From contig QMNM01000085.1 of assembly GCA_003647765.1 (NCBI GenBank), forward strand, positions 1-6,596: DNA of 6,596 bases, in the 5' to 3' direction. Position numbers and translations under genes: made by a program. Within the stretch, counting starts at the first letter, position 1. Each line of letters begins with the position of its first letter. Below the pieces are notes generated by a model, which was not told where the DNA came from, made no database searches, and was given only the letters and a program-made list of their open reading frames with translations. This DNA is from Candidatus Cloacimonadota bacterium (lineage in GTDB: Bacteria; Cloacimonadota; Cloacimonadia; JGIOTU-2; B8-G9). This document shows positions 1 through 6,571 of the stretch, one piece after another.

Positions 1-1167
1 ATTATTAAAAGCCCAAAGGAATGTAAATCAATTGTTATTAAACCTGAGAAACTAAAATATAGAGTTTTAATGATTCACAAAGACAAAAAAGATTTAAAAG
101 GCACTAATATCTTGAAATACATTAAAGAGGGAGAAAGAAAAGAGTTTCATAAAAGGCCTACCTGTGCAAGTAGAAAAAGATGGTATGAACTTCAAGATTT
201 TAGACCTGATATTTTATGGTGGGTGAATATAGGTGAAAGATTTGCATGTTTTTACAATGCGTCAAAATGTTTTGTGGATAAAATGTTTTATGGTATTTTC
301 CCTACGGAAAGGAAAAATAGTCAGACGATACTTTCACTATTAAATACAAGTCTAGAATTGCTTATTATTGAAAATGTTGGGCAAGAACTTACAGGAGCAC
401 TTACTTTTCTTATGCACGATGTGTGGATGGTTGAAAGATTACCTATTCTTGATCCATCAAAACTAACAGATTCTCAATCACATAGAATTAAAAAGTGCCT
501 AAAAAAAATCTCTAACCAACGTTTAGATTTCATTTATGAAGAACTCGGTACATCATCTCCAGATAAAATAGCGATCCCAAAAGTTAAGCCAGACCGTCGT
601 GCTTTAGACAAAATCATAATGGAAGAAATTTTAGGTCTTACTGATGAAGAGCAATTAGAAGTTTATCGTGCAGTAGTAGATTTAGTAAGGTCTCGCATAA
701 TTAAAGCAAACAGTGTTAAATTAAGCAAGAAGATTAAGAAGGGATTAGATATAGATTTATTTATTAGAGATGTGATGCAAGAAGTTGGGGAAGAAACACT
801 TGGTAAATTTTATAAAGAGAAAGTTCTTACACATAAGCCACTTTACACAAGAAACCTGTCATCTTTTATAGATAAAGAAGTTAAAATTGAAAAAGAAATC
901 TTTGGCTGGAAATTGAGTTCAAAGAAAGAATATCTGGAGTGTCCCTCAGAAGAAGAAGCAAAATACTTGAAAATATGGGTTGAGGCAGGTGTGGAAAAGA
1001 TTAAAGTCCCCAAAGATGAAAATTATCTAAAGGAGATACTCCCACAATTAGAATCATTAAAGCAGAGGATTGACGAAAAAATTTGCATTTATCTTGATTC
1101 CATTCTTGACCAAAAGTTTAGAAGTCAGATTCAGCATAAACTTTGGCAAAAGATTGTTAGTCAATAA
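1..1167 (+). CDS. N6-adenine DNA methyltransferase, Eco57I-like (C-terminal part; 5' end outside window)
   Basis: The frame is open from base 1, with 23 codons before the first ATG at 70, so this is the 3' part of a longer gene ending at TAA 1165-1167. About 388 residues are visible. The segment RPTCASRKRWYEL (bases 154-192), followed by hydrophobic residues with DILWW, resembles the target-recognition region of large Eco57I/TaqI-like N6-adenine methylases. The later LTDEEQLEVYRAVVDLV stretch (about 634-684) and the terminal FGWKL...EEEAKYLKIWVEAG region match the C-terminal part of the same family as I remember it. The SAM-binding and NPPY catalytic motifs are not present and should lie upstream. 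Such proteins methylate adenine in restriction-modification or phage-defence loci, sometimes fused to a nuclease. The next gene is housekeeping, so any partner genes must be upstream. Family call fairly sure; specificity and system type unknown. Confidence 0.8.
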   Translation: MIKSPKECKSIVIKPEKLKYRVLMIHKDKKDLKGTNILKYIKEGERKEFHKRPTCASRKRWYELQDFRPDILWWVNIGERFACFYNASKCFVDKMFYGIFPTERKNSQTILSLLNTSLELLIIENVGQELTGALTFLMHDVWMVERLPILDPSKLTDSQSHRIKKCLKKISNQRLDFIYEELGTSSPDKIAIPKVKPDRRALDKIIMEEILGLTDEEQLEVYRAVVDLVRSRIIKANSVKLSKKIKKGLDIDLFIRDVMQEVGEETLGKFYKEKVLTHKPLYTRNLSSFIDKEVKIEKEIFGWKLSSKKEYLECPSEEEAKYLKIWVEAGVEKIKVPKDENYLKEILPQLESLKQRIDEKICIYLDSILDQKFRSQIQHKLWQKIVSQ

Positions 1168-1283
1168 AATAAGCAAACCAACTTCTCCAAGAAGCCAAAA
1201 AAGTGGAAAAAATAATTAACTAAACTATCAGGAAACAATAGATTCCTCAAAATTAAATGAAATATAGGATTTTTTGCTTATAT

Positions 1284-1322
1284 ATTCTTTGTGTTCATTA
1301 GTGTTCTTCGTGGCTAAAATTT
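1284..1322 (+). repeat. Interspersed intergenic repeat, TTCGTGGCTAA family, copy 1
   Basis: This stretch carries the phrase GTGTTCATTAGTGTTCTTCG followed by TGGCTAA. It is built from short degenerate TTCNTTNGTG-like subunits. Bases 1301-1315 (GTGTTCTTCGTGGCT) recur exactly on the opposite strand at 4883-4897, and shorter versions lie at 3295-3308 and 3382-3395. The copy sits in the spacer before dxs, outside any gene. Its function is unknown. Confidence 0.7.
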
Positions 1323-1343
1323 AACATTAAAAAATAAAATGGT

Positions 1344-1349
1344 AGGAGG
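1344..1349 (+). promoter_or_regulatory. Ribosome binding site of dxs
   Basis: AGGAGG is a full Shine-Dalgarno core. It lies 5 nt before GTG 1355 and 8 nt before TTG 1358, both in the dxs frame. An ATG at 1353 overlaps these in another frame but reaches a stop at 1401. The site therefore fixes the dxs start to within one codon without settling which codon is used. It is the only strong ribosome binding site in the window. Confidence 0.75.
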
Positions 1350-1354
1350 AAGAT

Positions 1355-3241
1355 GTGTTGGAAAAAATTAAAAGTCCGAATGATGTCAAGCATCTTACTT
1401 TGACTGAAATGACGCAGTTAGCATCAGAAATAAGGGAGAAAATTATCAATGTTACGGCAAAAAATGGAGGGCATATAGCACCAAGTTTAGGCGTTGTAGA
1501 ATTGACTATTGCTTTACTTAAAGTATTTAATCCATTGATAAATAGTATTGTTTGGGATGTTGGACATCAATCTTATGCTTACAAAATCCTCACAGGTCGC
1601 AATGAACAATTTGATACTTTAAGGCAATTTAACGGAATTAGCGGATTTAACAAAATAACTGAGAGTAAATATGATGCTTTTGGTGTTGGACATACTAGCA
1701 CCTCAATTTCTGCGGCTTTGGGTATTACCACAGCAAAGGAACTAAATAATCATTCAAAAAAAACTATTGCTATTATTGGTGATGGAGCAATGACAGCAGG
1801 TTTAGCATTTGAAGGACTAAATAATGCTGGAGGTCTGAAAAAAGATTTAATTGTAATCTTAAATGATAACAATATGTCTATATCCAAAAGTGTCGGTGGA
1901 TTACAAAAGTATTTTGCTGATATTCTCGCTAGCAAACCGTATAATAAATTCCGCGATGAAATATGGAAATTAATCCAGTCCCTGCCTAAAAACATAAGAA
2001 ATAAAATTATATTTGGGGCTCATAAACTGGAAGAAGCATTAAAAAATATATTGGTTCCCAATATTTTCTTTGAAGATTTAGGATTCAGATATATTGGACC
2101 AATTGATGGACATGATATAGAAAATATGGTAAAGATATTTCGTGGAGTCAAACATAATATAATCGGTCCTGTGTTAATTCATATAATAACTCAAAAGGGA
2201 AAAGGATATGAGTTTGCAGAAAATGACGCGGTAAAATTTCACGGAATTTCACCTTTTGATAATGAAACAGGAAAGATAAAGACGGCTAATGCAAATAGAA
2301 GTTATAGCCAAGTATTTGGTGATACTTTAGTTGATATAGGCAAAAATGACAAAAAAGTTGTTGCTATAACTGCGGCAATGGCCGAAGGTACTGGACTATG
2401 CAGATTTGCTAAAGAATTTCCTGATAGATTTTTTGATGTAGGTATTGCAGAACAGCATGCTGTAACATTTGCCGCTGGATTAGCAGTACAAGGGATCAAA
2501 CCTTATGTTGCAATTTATTCTACATTTCTTCAAAGAGCTTATGACCAGATTATTCACGATGTAGCTTTACAAAATCTACCTGTCAGATTTTGCATTGATA
2601 GAGCAGGAATAGTTGGAGAAGATGGACCTACTCATCACGGAGTATTTGATTTATCATATCTACGATGTATACCTAATATTGTAATCATTGCACCAAAATG
2701 TGAAAAAGAATTTGTAATGATGCTAAAATTTATGCATCAGTATAATAAAGGACCAATTGCTATTCGCTATCCTAGAGGTGAAACCCCTATATATAATAAC
2801 TTATCTCTTACACCAATAGAACTTGGCAAAAGTGAAGTCATTGAACAAGGAGAAAAAATTGCAATTATTACTATAGGAACGGCTTATGAGATAGGATATG
2901 AATTAAGAAACAAACTGAATGAAGACGGTTTTAATCCGTATTTAGTTAATGCTCGCTTTGTAAAACCAATTGATGACCAAATGCTAAATACACTGATAAA
3001 AAATGGAGTCAATTATATCATTACAATTGAGGATAATGTAATTGCTGGTGGATTTGGCTCGGCTGTTCTTGAAAAAGTAAATATGCTTACAAATAAAGTT
3101 AAAGTGAGAATTTTAGGCATCGGAGATACATTCGTTACTCATGGAAATACAAATACACTATTTGAGTTTATTGGATTAACTGCTGAAAAAATTTACAATG
3201 AGATCCGTCCTGATATTAAAAAAAGGAGACGTAGGGCGTAG
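1355..3241 (+). CDS. dxs: 1-deoxy-D-xylulose-5-phosphate synthase
   Basis: Cytosolic ThDP-dependent enzyme that condenses pyruvate and glyceraldehyde 3-phosphate to DXP, the first step of the MEP route to IPP/DMAPP and a source for thiamine and pyridoxal. It has 628 residues, close to the E. coli length of 620. Visible landmarks are H40, H71 in DVGHQSY, the ThDP/Mg motif GDG (142-144) through NDNN (170-173), catalytic E366 in GIAEQHA, substrate residues Y388 and R394 in YSTFLQR, D423 and H427 in GEDGPTH, and R474 in YPRG. All line up with E. coli residues at a constant offset within each domain. The C-terminal domain has TIEDNVIAGGFGSAVLE. The start is GTG 1355 or TTG 1358, set by AGGAGG at 1344. 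The last residues (RRRA) and the TAG stop are encoded inside a 7-bp tandem repeat. It has no xseB or ispA neighbour and appears to stand alone. Confidence 0.97.
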   Translation: MLEKIKSPNDVKHLTLTEMTQLASEIREKIINVTAKNGGHIAPSLGVVELTIALLKVFNPLINSIVWDVGHQSYAYKILTGRNEQFDTLRQFNGISGFNKITESKYDAFGVGHTSTSISAALGITTAKELNNHSKKTIAIIGDGAMTAGLAFEGLNNAGGLKKDLIVILNDNNMSISKSVGGLQKYFADILASKPYNKFRDEIWKLIQSLPKNIRNKIIFGAHKLEEALKNILVPNIFFEDLGFRYIGPIDGHDIENMVKIFRGVKHNIIGPVLIHIITQKGKGYEFAENDAVKFHGISPFDNETGKIKTANANRSYSQVFGDTLVDIGKNDKKVVAITAAMAEGTGLCRFAKEFPDRFFDVGIAEQHAVTFAAGLAVQGIKPYVAIYSTFLQRAYDQIIHDVALQNLPVRFCIDRAGIVGEDGPTHHGVFDLSYLRCIPNIVIIAPKCEKEFVMMLKFMHQYNKGPIAIRYPRGETPIYNNLSLTPIELGKSEVIEQGEKIAIITIGTAYEIGYELRNKLNEDGFNPYLVNARFVKPIDDQMLNTLIKNGVNYIITIEDNVIAGGFGSAVLEKVNMLTNKVKVRILGIGDTFVTHGNTNTLFEFIGLTAEKIYNEIRPDIKKRRRRA

Positions 3242-3291
3242 TGCGTAATGCGTAGAGCGTAGAGCGTAGTGCGAAGAGCATAGAGCGTAGG
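3229..3291 (+). repeat. Heptanucleotide tandem repeat (GCGTAGW), nine units, overlapping the dxs 3' end
   Basis: Nine consecutive 7-bp units are readable: ACGTAGG, GCGTAGT, GCGTAAT, GCGTAGA, GCGTAGA, GCGTAGT, GCGAAGA, GCATAGA, GCGTAGG. The first two units supply the last dxs codons and its TAG stop at 3239-3241. Because 7 is not a multiple of 3, TAG or TAA falls in each forward frame within three units, so the array stops translation in any frame. GC content is clearly above the surroundings. The units differ by point changes, which suggests an old array rather than a recent slippage product. Confidence 0.9.
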
Positions 3292-3294
3292 TGA

Positions 3295-3308
3295 TTCTTT
3301 GTGGCTAA
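3295..3308 (+). repeat. TTCGTGGCTAA-family repeat, copy 2
   Basis: TTCTTTGTGGCTAA differs by one base from TTCTTCGTGGCTAA at 1304-1317, and lies in the same orientation. It begins four bases after the heptamer array ends, so two repeat families abut here. Confidence 0.55.
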
Positions 3309-3356
3309 AGAAATCAAATGTTTGATATCTTTTTGTGTTGTTTCATGCCTGCTCTG

Positions 3357-3375
3357 TTAGATGCCTACTATCTAA
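3357..3375. repeat. Short inverted repeat TTAGAT-7 nt-ATCTAA
   Basis: There is a perfect 6-bp inverted repeat around GCCTACT, extendable by one G-T pair on the outside. The stem has few G-C pairs and no T-tract follows (TTGGG follows instead), so it is not a standard Rho-independent terminator. It may be a chance AT-rich palindrome in the dxs-mnmE spacer. Confidence 0.3.
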
Positions 3376-3381
3376 TTGGGT

Positions 3382-3395
3382 AATTTCGTGGCTAA
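3382..3395 (+). repeat. TTCGTGGCTAA-family repeat, copy 3
   Basis: The 11-base core TTCGTGGCTAA (3385-3395) is identical to the core of copy 1; the three bases before it diverge. It has the same orientation as copies 1 and 2. It lies about 90 bp before the mnmE start. Confidence 0.55.
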
Positions 3396-3411
3396 CAAGA
3401 AAACATAGAAA

Positions 3412-3450
3412 AAGTTCGCGTAAGTTCGCATAGTTTGTATAAGTTCGCGA
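3412..3450 (+). repeat. Degenerate 10-bp tandem repeat (AAGTTCGCGT)
   Basis: Four units follow each other: AAGTTCGCGT, AAGTTCGCAT, AGTTTGTAT (9 nt, degraded) and AAGTTCGCGA. The array ends 32 bases before the mnmE start, so it falls where a promoter or 5' leader would be. The TTCGCG core also occurs, reversed, in the copy-4 repeat at 4905-4910, which suggests that the families are related. Role unknown. Confidence 0.6.
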
Positions 3451-3482
3451 TTAAGTAAAATGATGCAAGGCGATATTCAATA

Positions 3483-4856
3483 ATGATGATTGATGATACA
3501 ATTGCGGCTATTTCTACAGCATTAGGACTGGCTGGAATTTCCATTATTAGAATTAGCGGTAAAAATGCTTTTCAAACTGTTGAAAAAATACTACAAAACC
3601 ATAAAAATTTATCTGCACTCAAGACACATACTATCCATTACGATAAAATTATAAATCATAAAAAAATAGTAGATAATGTGCTTATCTCCATTTTTAAGGA
3701 GCCACATAGTTATACAGGCGAAAATGTAGTTGAAATCAGCTGTCACGGCGGAAGTTATGTCACACAAAATATACTGAAACTAATTCTACAAAATGGTGCA
3801 AGATTAGCACAACCTGGTGAATTTACTAAAAAAGCATTTCTTAATGGCAAATTGGATTTAACAGAAGCAGAAGCTGTTATTGACATAATATCTGCTAAAA
3901 CTAAACATTCTCACGAATCCGCTATAAATCAGTTAGAAGGGAAATTATCTAAAAAAATAAATGAAATACTAAAAAAGATAAAAGATGTTAGAATACAATT
4001 TGAACTCAACATTGACTTTTTTGAAGAGGATATACAGAAAAAAGAAGAAAGCATTATTTTAGAAAATCTTTATCAAATAAAAAGCGAGTTAGATGATTTA
4101 ATTGATAAAGGAGAAAAGGGCATTTTTTTACAACAGGGTTTCACTGTTGCAATTGTTGGAGAACCCAATGCTGGAAAATCCAGTATTTTCAATAAATTAG
4201 TAGAGAACGAACGGTCTATTGTAACAGAAATACCCGGAACTACTACGGACTATATTGAAGAAGACATTGCTCTTGATGGCTATCTTATAAAGATTTTTGA
4301 CACAGCAGGTCTAACAAAAGGGAAAACACTTGTAGAATCAATCGGCATTGAAAGATCTTATGACATTATTGATAAAGCAAATTTGCTCCTTTGGGTTCAT
4401 GATATTAGTGAACAAAGTAGAACGACCTCCAAAGGCCGGTTAAACAAAAATATAAGAGATGAAATCAAAGTTAAGAATAAAGATTTAATAGAGATTTACA
4501 ATAAAATTGACTTGGTTTCAGTGGATAAAAGAAAAGAATATGAAGGCAAACTTACTACAAATGCTTTAACAGGTGAAGGAATTGATAAAGTAAAACAAAA
4601 TATAGTAAAAAAAATAGGTATATCAGAGCTTGATTTATCAGCAGGTCTAATTAGTAATACAAGACAATTAGCAATTGTGAACATAAGCAGGAATAGTATA
4701 AACAAAGCAATATCTTCTTATAAAAATAAATTGGGCTATGAATTCACAGCTTTTGATTTACAACAGGCAAGTGAATCATTAGAGGAGGTTGTAGGAAAAA
4801 TTACAAATGAGGATATGTTAAATACTATATTTAATCGTTTCTGCATAGGAAAATAA
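3483..4856 (+). CDS. mnmE: tRNA uridine-5-carboxymethylaminomethyl(34) synthesis GTPase MnmE (TrmE)
   Basis: Cytosolic GTPase that works with MnmG (GidA) to add the cmnm5/nm5-type group to wobble U34 of certain tRNAs, using a methylene-THF derivative. The 457-residue protein is full length. The N-terminal folate-binding domain starts DDTIAAIST and includes ENVVEISCHGG and PGEFTKKAFLNGKLDL. A helical domain carries the inserted G domain: P-loop GEPNAGKS (226-233, with the K+-coordinating Asn 229), G2 GTTTD (252-256), DTAG (273-276), E285 matching the catalytic Glu 282 of E. coli, NKID (340-343), and NALTGEG as G5. The end is FCIGK with Cys 454 conserved. The oddity is Thr 255 where the family normally has Arg (GTTRD). 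The start is ATG 3483 or the next ATG at 3486; the only Shine-Dalgarno-like bases are AAGG at 3467-3470, weak and 12 nt away. It has no yidC or rpmH neighbour. Confidence 0.97.
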   Translation: MMIDDTIAAISTALGLAGISIIRISGKNAFQTVEKILQNHKNLSALKTHTIHYDKIINHKKIVDNVLISIFKEPHSYTGENVVEISCHGGSYVTQNILKLILQNGARLAQPGEFTKKAFLNGKLDLTEAEAVIDIISAKTKHSHESAINQLEGKLSKKINEILKKIKDVRIQFELNIDFFEEDIQKKEESIILENLYQIKSELDDLIDKGEKGIFLQQGFTVAIVGEPNAGKSSIFNKLVENERSIVTEIPGTTTDYIEEDIALDGYLIKIFDTAGLTKGKTLVESIGIERSYDIIDKANLLLWVHDISEQSRTTSKGRLNKNIRDEIKVKNKDLIEIYNKIDLVSVDKRKEYEGKLTTNALTGEGIDKVKQNIVKKIGISELDLSAGLISNTRQLAIVNISRNSINKAISSYKNKLGYEFTAFDLQQASESLEEVVGKITNEDMLNTIFNRFCIGK

Positions 4857-4861
4857 ATTAT

Positions 4862-4910
4862 AGCAAACCACAGAAAATGTTCAGCCACGAAGAACACGAA
4901 GAAACGCGAA
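4862..4910 (-). repeat. TTCGTGGCTAA-family repeat, copy 4 (inverted)
   Basis: Read on the minus strand it gives TTCGCGTTTCTTCGTGTTCT followed by TCGTGGCTGA, so it has the opposite orientation to copies 1-3. Bases 4883-4897 are the exact complement of 1301-1315. The + strand also contains AGCAAACCA at 4862-4870, a 9-mer found at 1172-1180 just after the methyltransferase stop codon. The element begins five bases after the mnmE stop. Confidence 0.65.
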
Positions 4911-4956
4911 TAATTTTTTATTCCATTAAAATTTAGTAGTTATTATAGTGCATATT

Positions 4957-4982
4957 TCCTACTTCGTTAAAACTTTGTAGGA
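4957..4982. repeat. Inverted repeat TCCTAC-14 nt-GTAGGA
   Basis: A perfect 6-bp inverted repeat with a 14-base loop lies between mnmE and the flippase. No run of T follows (CAAGAAAC follows), so it is not an obvious intrinsic terminator. It could be a structured repeat unit or a site in the flippase leader. The evidence is limited to the symmetry. Confidence 0.4.
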
Positions 4983-5125
4983 CAAGAAACTTCCCCATTC
5001 GTCAGGACTATAAAAGCCAAGCATTGCAAAGATATAAAAAAATATTGTGTGGAATGCTATATGTATCAAAGGATGAAAAAGGCAAAAAGATTAAAAAATT
5101 AGAAATGTTTCCTCTGCGGCAAAAT

Positions 5126-6571
5126 ATGAACAAAACTATTTCATCTATTCGCTGGACATTATCTACTTCCATTATTAGACGAGTAATTACAATTCTATTA
5201 TACATTGTCATTGCCAGAAGTATATCAAAGTCGGACTTGGGAGCATTTCGGGAATTTTCAATTATTTTAGGAATTTTCATCCTATTTTTACCTTTGGGTT
5301 TGGACTATTTCTTTATTGTTTCACAAAAGAATAATCATCAAAATTATCTTAATTTCTCTATTATCACTTTATTATTAGGAATTATATCTGCAATAGTCCT
5401 TTATTTTATCGCTCCAATTTTAGGAAATTATTATCATTCACAATTATTAAAAAAATTCTTATTCTATGGATTTCTTATTTTAATTATTCATTCATTCCGT
5501 CTTATATTCAAAAAGTATTTTATAAAAAATATAGATTTCAAAACTGTTTCCATTGCCGAAACTATAAATGTGTTATTATATAGTGTATTAGTAATTATCG
5601 TATTGATTTTTTATAAAAGCGTATGGGTTTTATTTTGGGGATTTTATATTGGCGATACAGTGGAAACTTTTTATTTATTCCTGAAAGATAGAGAATATTT
5701 TCTTACAAATTTAAAAAATTTTATTAGTTGGAAAGCGGTTAAGCAATCTTATGCCTCTATAAAAGAGAATTTTTCTTTTTGTTTCAATACTTCTGCTATT
5801 CATATAGTCAATTATTTATCCAACAATGCACCAATTTTTCTTTTAGGAATTTACTTATCTTCGGCAGAAGTTGGCATTTATTATATTGCAAATCAAATGA
5901 TTGCTTTACCTGTTTCTTTATTGACTGAATCATTAAGTCGGGTTTTTCTGCCATGTTTATCTCGTTTGCAAATTTCACAAATGAGAGAACGGATTAATGA
6001 ATTTACAAAAATGGCTACTATACTTATATGGCCACTATTTATCAGTTTTGCGTTTATATTAGATAAATTGATTATCTTACTTTTAACGGAAAAATGGATA
6101 TGTGCTATTCCTATTGCCAGAATCATTCTTATTTATACTGGTTTTAATATATTAGTAAATCCGATTAGTTCTGTGCCGATTATAATGCGGAGACCAGATT
6201 TAGAATTAAAATGGAATATTTTGGCTACTATATTAAAAGGAACTGCATTAATTATTGGTGCTAAATATGGCTTGGCTACTGCTATTTTGCTGTTCTCGTT
6301 TGCAAATGTATTACTTTATCTTCTATTTCAATATTTAATAGCATATCTATTAAAGATGAATTTTTGGAAATTTATTTCTAATTATCTTTTTTATTTAGTA
6401 TATTTTATTCCTTATGCAATTGTATTATTTTTATTAAAGATGCTTGGTATGTCTGCTATTATGTATGTATCGTTTGTATTGATTTTGAATATAACTATTT
6501 ATTTTGTTCTTAATTATACTTTAAAAGGACAATTATTAAATACTGTCAGACAATTTACAAGATTAAAATGA
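5126..6571 (+). CDS. Oligosaccharide flippase, Wzx/MOP superfamily (lipopolysaccharide/O-unit exporter)
   Basis: Inner-membrane protein predicted to flip lipid-linked sugar units across the membrane for surface polysaccharide assembly. From ATG 5126 it has 481 residues, a normal family length, and is very hydrophobic, with roughly 12-14 membrane segments by eye (for example residues 17-33, 43-64, 77-99, 109-128, 144-163, 297-320, 418-439, 442-462). Family-like features are the N-terminal ARSISKSDLGAF (usually AR-LGP-D-G-F), VGIYYIANQMIALPVSLLTE (249-268) followed by SRVFLPCLSRLQ, and EKWICAIPI (322-330), the pattern of the WzxC/Polysacc_synt_3 group. The frame stays open upstream to TTG 5024, with ATGs at 5054 and 5105, but none has a clear ribosome binding site. 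I chose 5126 because it puts the first membrane helix at the usual distance; a weak GCGG lies 5 nt before it. Substrate unknown. No glycosyltransferase is in view. Confidence 0.88.
   Translation: MNKTISSIRWTLSTSIIRRVITILLYIVIARSISKSDLGAFREFSIILGIFILFLPLGLDYFFIVSQKNNHQNYLNFSIITLLLGIISAIVLYFIAPILGNYYHSQLLKKFLFYGFLILIIHSFRLIFKKYFIKNIDFKTVSIAETINVLLYSVLVIIVLIFYKSVWVLFWGFYIGDTVETFYLFLKDREYFLTNLKNFISWKAVKQSYASIKENFSFCFNTSAIHIVNYLSNNAPIFLLGIYLSSAEVGIYYIANQMIALPVSLLTESLSRVFLPCLSRLQISQMRERINEFTKMATILIWPLFISFAFILDKLIILLLTEKWICAIPIARIILIYTGFNILVNPISSVPIIMRRPDLELKWNILATILKGTALIIGAKYGLATAILLFSFANVLLYLLFQYLIAYLLKMNFWKFISNYLFYLVYFIPYAIVLFLLKMLGMSAIMYVSFVLILNITIYFVLNYTLKGQLLNTVRQFTRLK

Noticed and set aside
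1182-1194. Hairpin CTTCT-CCA-AGAAG after the methyltransferase stop codon
   Set aside because: The stem is 5 bp with a 3-nt loop and is followed by an A-rich rather than T-rich tract, so it does not fit a terminator on the + strand.
1230-1247. Inverted repeat AGGAA-8 nt-TTCCT before dxs
   Set aside because: The arms are only 5 bp, with no T-tract and no resemblance to a known riboswitch. A thiamine-pyrophosphate (THI-box) element was considered, but no THI-box core such as CTGAGA is visible.
1258-1286. Candidate sigma-70 promoter before dxs (TATATT at 1281 with TGAAAT 17 bp upstream)
   Set aside because: The -35 box matches poorly and TATATT-like words are common by chance in DNA this AT-rich, so it cannot be supported.
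1750-1995. Minus-strand open frame of about 80 codons inside dxs, and similar minus-strand frames inside mnmE and the flippase
   Set aside because: They lie fully opposite well-conserved coding sequence, lack ribosome binding sites and show no recognisable protein features. They are shadows of the real genes.
3313-3334. Possible Rho-independent terminator after dxs (ATCAA-ATGT-TTGAT hairpin followed by five T)
   Set aside because: The stem is 5-6 bp with a single G-C pair and a tiny loop. In DNA this AT-rich it is likely chance and would be unstable.
3229-3450. CRISPR-like array
   Set aside because: The units are 7 and 10 bp, directly adjacent with no spacers, and no cas gene is present. 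They are simple tandem repeats.
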